Source: Parasulfuritortus cantonensis (GTDB lineage: Bacteria > Pseudomonadota > Gammaproteobacteria > Burkholderiales > Thiobacillaceae). Taken from it: DNA of 60,792 nucleotides. Under the pieces are notes generated by a model that was given only the letters and a program-made list of their open reading frames with translations, did no database searches and was not told the origin of the DNA. The number at the start of each line of letters is the position of its first letter. Position 1 is the first letter of the stretch. This document shows, in pieces, positions 58,497-60,792 of the stretch. The translations under genes were made by a program, and so were the position numbers. The stretch is from positions 1 to 60,792 of the forward strand of contig NZ_SJZB01000036.1 in assembly GCF_004337445.1 (NCBI RefSeq), read 5' to 3'.

Positions 58497-59752
58497 TCAG
58501 GTCGAGTGGCGTTTGCGGTAGCCGTGCAGGAAGCGCTCCAGGCGCTGCATGGCCTCGCGCAACACCTCCTCGTGCGGCAGGAAGACCACCCGGAAGTGGT
58601 CCGGATTCGGCCAGTTGAAGCCGGTGCCCTGGACCACCAGGACCTTCTCCGCTTCCAGCAGTTCGAGGATGAAGTGCTGGTCGTTCTGGATCGGGTACAC
58701 CTTGGGGTCGAGGCGCGGGAACTGGTACAGGGCCGCCTTGGGTTTCACGCAGGATACCCGGGGATGGCGTTGAGCATCTCCCAGGCGATGTCGCGCTGGC
58801 GGGTCAGGCGGCCATCCGGGGCGATCAGCTCGTTGATGCTCTGGTAGCCGCCCAGGGCGGTCTGGATGGCGTACTGGGCCGGGACGTTGGCGCACAGGCG
58901 CATCGAGGCGAGCATGGTCAGGCCTTCGACGAAGTCGCCGGCATGGCGCCGCTCGCCGGACAGCGACACCCAGCCGGCCCGGTAGCCGCAGGAACGGTAG
59001 TTCTTGGACAGGCCGTTGTAGGTCAGGAACATGACGTCGTCGGCCAGCGAGGCCATGGAGATGTGCTTGTTGCCGTCGTACAGGGTCTTGTCGTAGATCT
59101 CGTCGGCGCAGACCACCAGCTGGTGCTGGCGGGCGATCTCGATCAACTCCTTGAGCAGGTCCTCCGGATACAGCGCACCGGTCGGATTGTTCGGGTTGAT
59201 CACCACGATGGCCTTGGTATGCGGGGTGATCTTGGCGCGGATGTCGTCCAGGTCGGGCAGCCAGCCGGCCCCTTCGTCGCACAGGTAGTGGCGCGGCGTG
59301 CCGCCGGCCAGGGTGACCCCGGCGGTCCAGAGCGGGTAGTCGGGCGCCGGCAGGAGGACCTCGTCGCCGGTGTCGAGCAGGGCCTGCATGGTCATCACGA
59401 TCAGCTCGGACACCCCGTTGCCGACGTAGATGTCCTCCATCCGGACGCCCTTGACGCCGATCCGCTGGGTCTCGTGCATGATCGCCTTGCGGGCGGCGAA
59501 CAGGCCCTTGGAATCGCAGTAGCCGGCTGCGTCCGGCAGGTTGCGGATGACGTCCTGGACGATCTCCTCGGGGGCGTCAAAGCCGAACGAGGCCAGGTTG
59601 CCGATGTTCAGCTTGAGGATGCGGTGCCCCTCCTCCTCGAGCTGCTTGGAGCGGGCCATGACCGGACCGCGGATGTCATAGCAGACGTTCGCCAGCTTGG
59701 CGGATTTCTTGAGCGGACGCATGTGCAGTGCTCTGGTGTCGATTTCGCTCAC
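58497..59752 (-). pseudogene. alaA: alanine/pyruvate aminotransferase (AlaA-like), one-base frameshift
   Basis: The first frame (59752 to 58745) encodes a class I/II aminotransferase: KLNIGNLASFGFDAPEEI, GYCDSKGLFAARKAIM, VINPNNPTGALY, the PLP Lys in YNGLSKNYRSCGYRAGW. It breaks off after LNAIPG with YPA and stop. The rest (VSCVKPKAALYQFPRLDPKV, VLVVQGTGFNWPNPDHFRVV) continues in another frame to 58497. Adding one G to the GGG run at 58757-58759 (minus strand) would rejoin them. A real mutation or a base missed in a homopolymer are both possible. Downstream hom and thrC are unaffected. Confidence 0.85.
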
Positions 59753-59974
59753 TCGCGGCCACCCCTCTGGGCGGACGGAGCGGCGCGGCGAGGATAGTTG
59801 TCCATGGGGCGGGGGAGCCGTAGTGTGAAAGTATGTAATGTTACCCGACCGCCCGTTTTGCCGGCAAACCGGGACGCCCGCCCCGCGCGGCGGCCGTTTT
59901 TTCCGCCCCCACCCCTCCCGGCCGGGCCGCCGGCCGGTTATCGTGTCGGCATCGCCAGCCCAGTCTCACGCGCC

Positions 59975-60346
59975 ATGAAGCTGCACCTGTCCCTCACTAC
60001 CGGCATCAACCTGGTCACCGCACACGGCGACGGCTTCGTCGAGGTCAACCGCAACCGCCATGCGGGCAGCCTCATCCTGCTGCCCGAGCACCTGGCCGAT
60101 TGGCCGGTGGCCGACTTCGAGGGACTGACGCCGGCCGCCCTGTCCGGGCTGCTCCCCTTCAAGCCCAGCCTGGTGCTGCTCGGCACCGGCAGGCGACACC
60201 GGTTTCCGCGCCCCGACTGCTACCGCGAACTGATCGAGGCCGGCATCGGCGTCGAGCACATGGACACCGGCGCCGCCTGCCGGACCTACAACATCCTGGC
60301 GACGGAGGGCCGCCTGGTCGCCGCGGCCCTCATCGTCGGCGACTGA
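59975..60346 (+). CDS. Mth938/DUF498 domain protein
   Basis: 123 residues from ATG 59975 (MKLHLSLTTGINLVTAHGDG); a longer frame upstream is Pro-rich noise. The fold matches small Mth938-like proteins: VEVNRNRHAGSLILLPEHLA, LLPFKPSLVLLGTGRRHRFP, EAGIGVEHMDTGAACRTYNI. Such proteins are conserved near respiratory or envelope genes and have been linked to complex I assembly in mitochondria (the NDUFAF3 relative). The role here is unknown. Confidence 0.85.
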   Translation: MKLHLSLTTGINLVTAHGDGFVEVNRNRHAGSLILLPEHLADWPVADFEGLTPAALSGLLPFKPSLVLLGTGRRHRFPRPDCYRELIEAGIGVEHMDTGAACRTYNILATEGRLVAAALIVGD

Positions 60347-60352
60347 GCCCGT

Positions 60353-60792
60353 TCAGGCCGAGGCCGAGAAGCCGGCGGTCGTCGCGGCGTAGGCGTCGCT
60401 GCCGTAGGCGCGCATCAACTCCATGACCATCCGCACCAGCCCGAGGTCGCGGGCATCCAGACCACCGCTTGAGGCGCTGGAGGTGTCGCTCGTCGCGGTG
60501 CTGGTGGTGGCCGCCGTGGCGGACGCGGAGCCGTTGACCGACTGGTCGTAGGCCATGGCCTCGGCGAAGGTCACCTTGCCGTCCGAGTTCGCGTCGGCGG
60601 AGGCGAAGTTGTCGACGATCTCCGAGATCAGCGCCGAACGCTGGCTGTCCGAGCTGCCGATCTCGTCCAGTTGCGCCTGCAGCTCTTCCAGGGTGTAGCC
60701 CTGGTCGCCGCTATCCTCCGAGTCCGACGGCGGCGGGGGCGGCGGCATTCCGGACATTCCGCCCATGCCGCCCATGCGCATGGCGTCGTACT
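60353..60792 (-). CDS. EF-hand protein, 5' end outside the window
   Basis: About 145 residues are visible; codons for YDA precede the first in-window ATG, so the true start may lie beyond 60792. A Gly/Met- and Pro-rich segment (MGGMGGMSGMPPPPPPSD) is followed by a helical pair and one EF-hand loop, DANSDGKVTFAEA, with the Ca2+ ligands D-x-N-x-D-x-V-x3-E in place. A Ser/Thr/Ala-rich stretch follows, then a helical tail. No function is known. It converges on the Mth938-like gene. Confidence 0.75.
   Translation of the reverse strand, partial: YDAMRMGGMGGMSGMPPPPPPSDSEDSGDQGYTLEELQAQLDEIGSSDSQRSALISEIVDNFASADANSDGKVTFAEAMAYDQSVNGSASATAATTSTATSDTSSASSGGLDARDLGLVRMVMELMRAYGSDAYAATTAGFSASA

Noticed and set aside
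58745..58770. Programmed frameshift in alaA.
   Set aside because: The site lacks a slippery heptamer of known type and the enzyme is normally one frame; a base loss is simpler.

Overview
The window is a GC-rich chromosome segment from what is most likely a sulfur-oxidising betaproteobacterium of Thiobacillus type. This placement is inferred from gene order and content. The core runs are petABC-sspA-sspB, thrS-infC-rpmI-rplT-pheS-pheT-ihfA-merR between two tRNA genes, and alaA-hom-thrC. To these are added a sulfide:quinone-oxidoreductase-like flavoprotein and two DsrE-fold proteins. There is no rRNA, CRISPR array, transposase or recognisable prophage.

Layout. 1-2.6 kb: the end of a SCO1/SenC protein and two overlapping ATP-grasp genes. 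2.6-4.6 kb: a small, less GC-rich islet between a 20-bp copy of a tRNA-Thr 3' end and the intact tRNA-Thr, carrying one HsdR_N-type nuclease. 4.6-9.9 kb: sspB, sspA, the cytochrome bc1 operon and a DegS/AlgW-type protease. 9.9-14.3 kb: zwf and gnd, then an ECF sigma factor, an anti-sigma factor with a periplasmic DsrE-like domain, and a divergent secreted DsrE protein. Matched GGAAT-N16/17-CGTC promoters face both ways between them. 14.4-24.7 kb: glycogen synthase and phosphorylase, oligoribonuclease, an M48 protease, a small cytochrome c, rsgA, two OmpA-like lipoproteins and a GGCT-like protein. 24.8-32.5 kb: tRNA-Pro, the translation operon and tRNA-Val. 32.7-35.0 kb: an unknown gene and the SQR-like gene with a 53-codon partner.

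35.2-43.7 kb is the most unusual part. A 1789-codon gene combines a GT4 glycosyltransferase-like domain, a STAND-type P-loop NTPase and about 17 nearly identical 49-residue TPR-like repeats. It lies between the complete clpB gene and a second, orphan copy of the clpB 3' end, so it looks inserted at the end of clpB with duplication of that end. 43.8-60.8 kb: nadC, an orphan MlaF-like ATPase, a periplasmic binding protein overlapping a hybrid histidine kinase, a DUF2339 membrane protein, a GGDEF-EAL protein, and a barnase/barstar pair at the end of the hom-thrC operon. Then come a frameshifted alaA, an Mth938-domain protein and an EF-hand protein cut by the window edge.

The best candidates for something new are (i) the GT4-STAND-TPR gene and its clpB insertion site, (ii) the ECF sigma / DsrE-anti-sigma / secreted DsrE unit, and (iii) the tRNA-Thr nuclease islet. 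Functions for these are inferred; no database search was possible.
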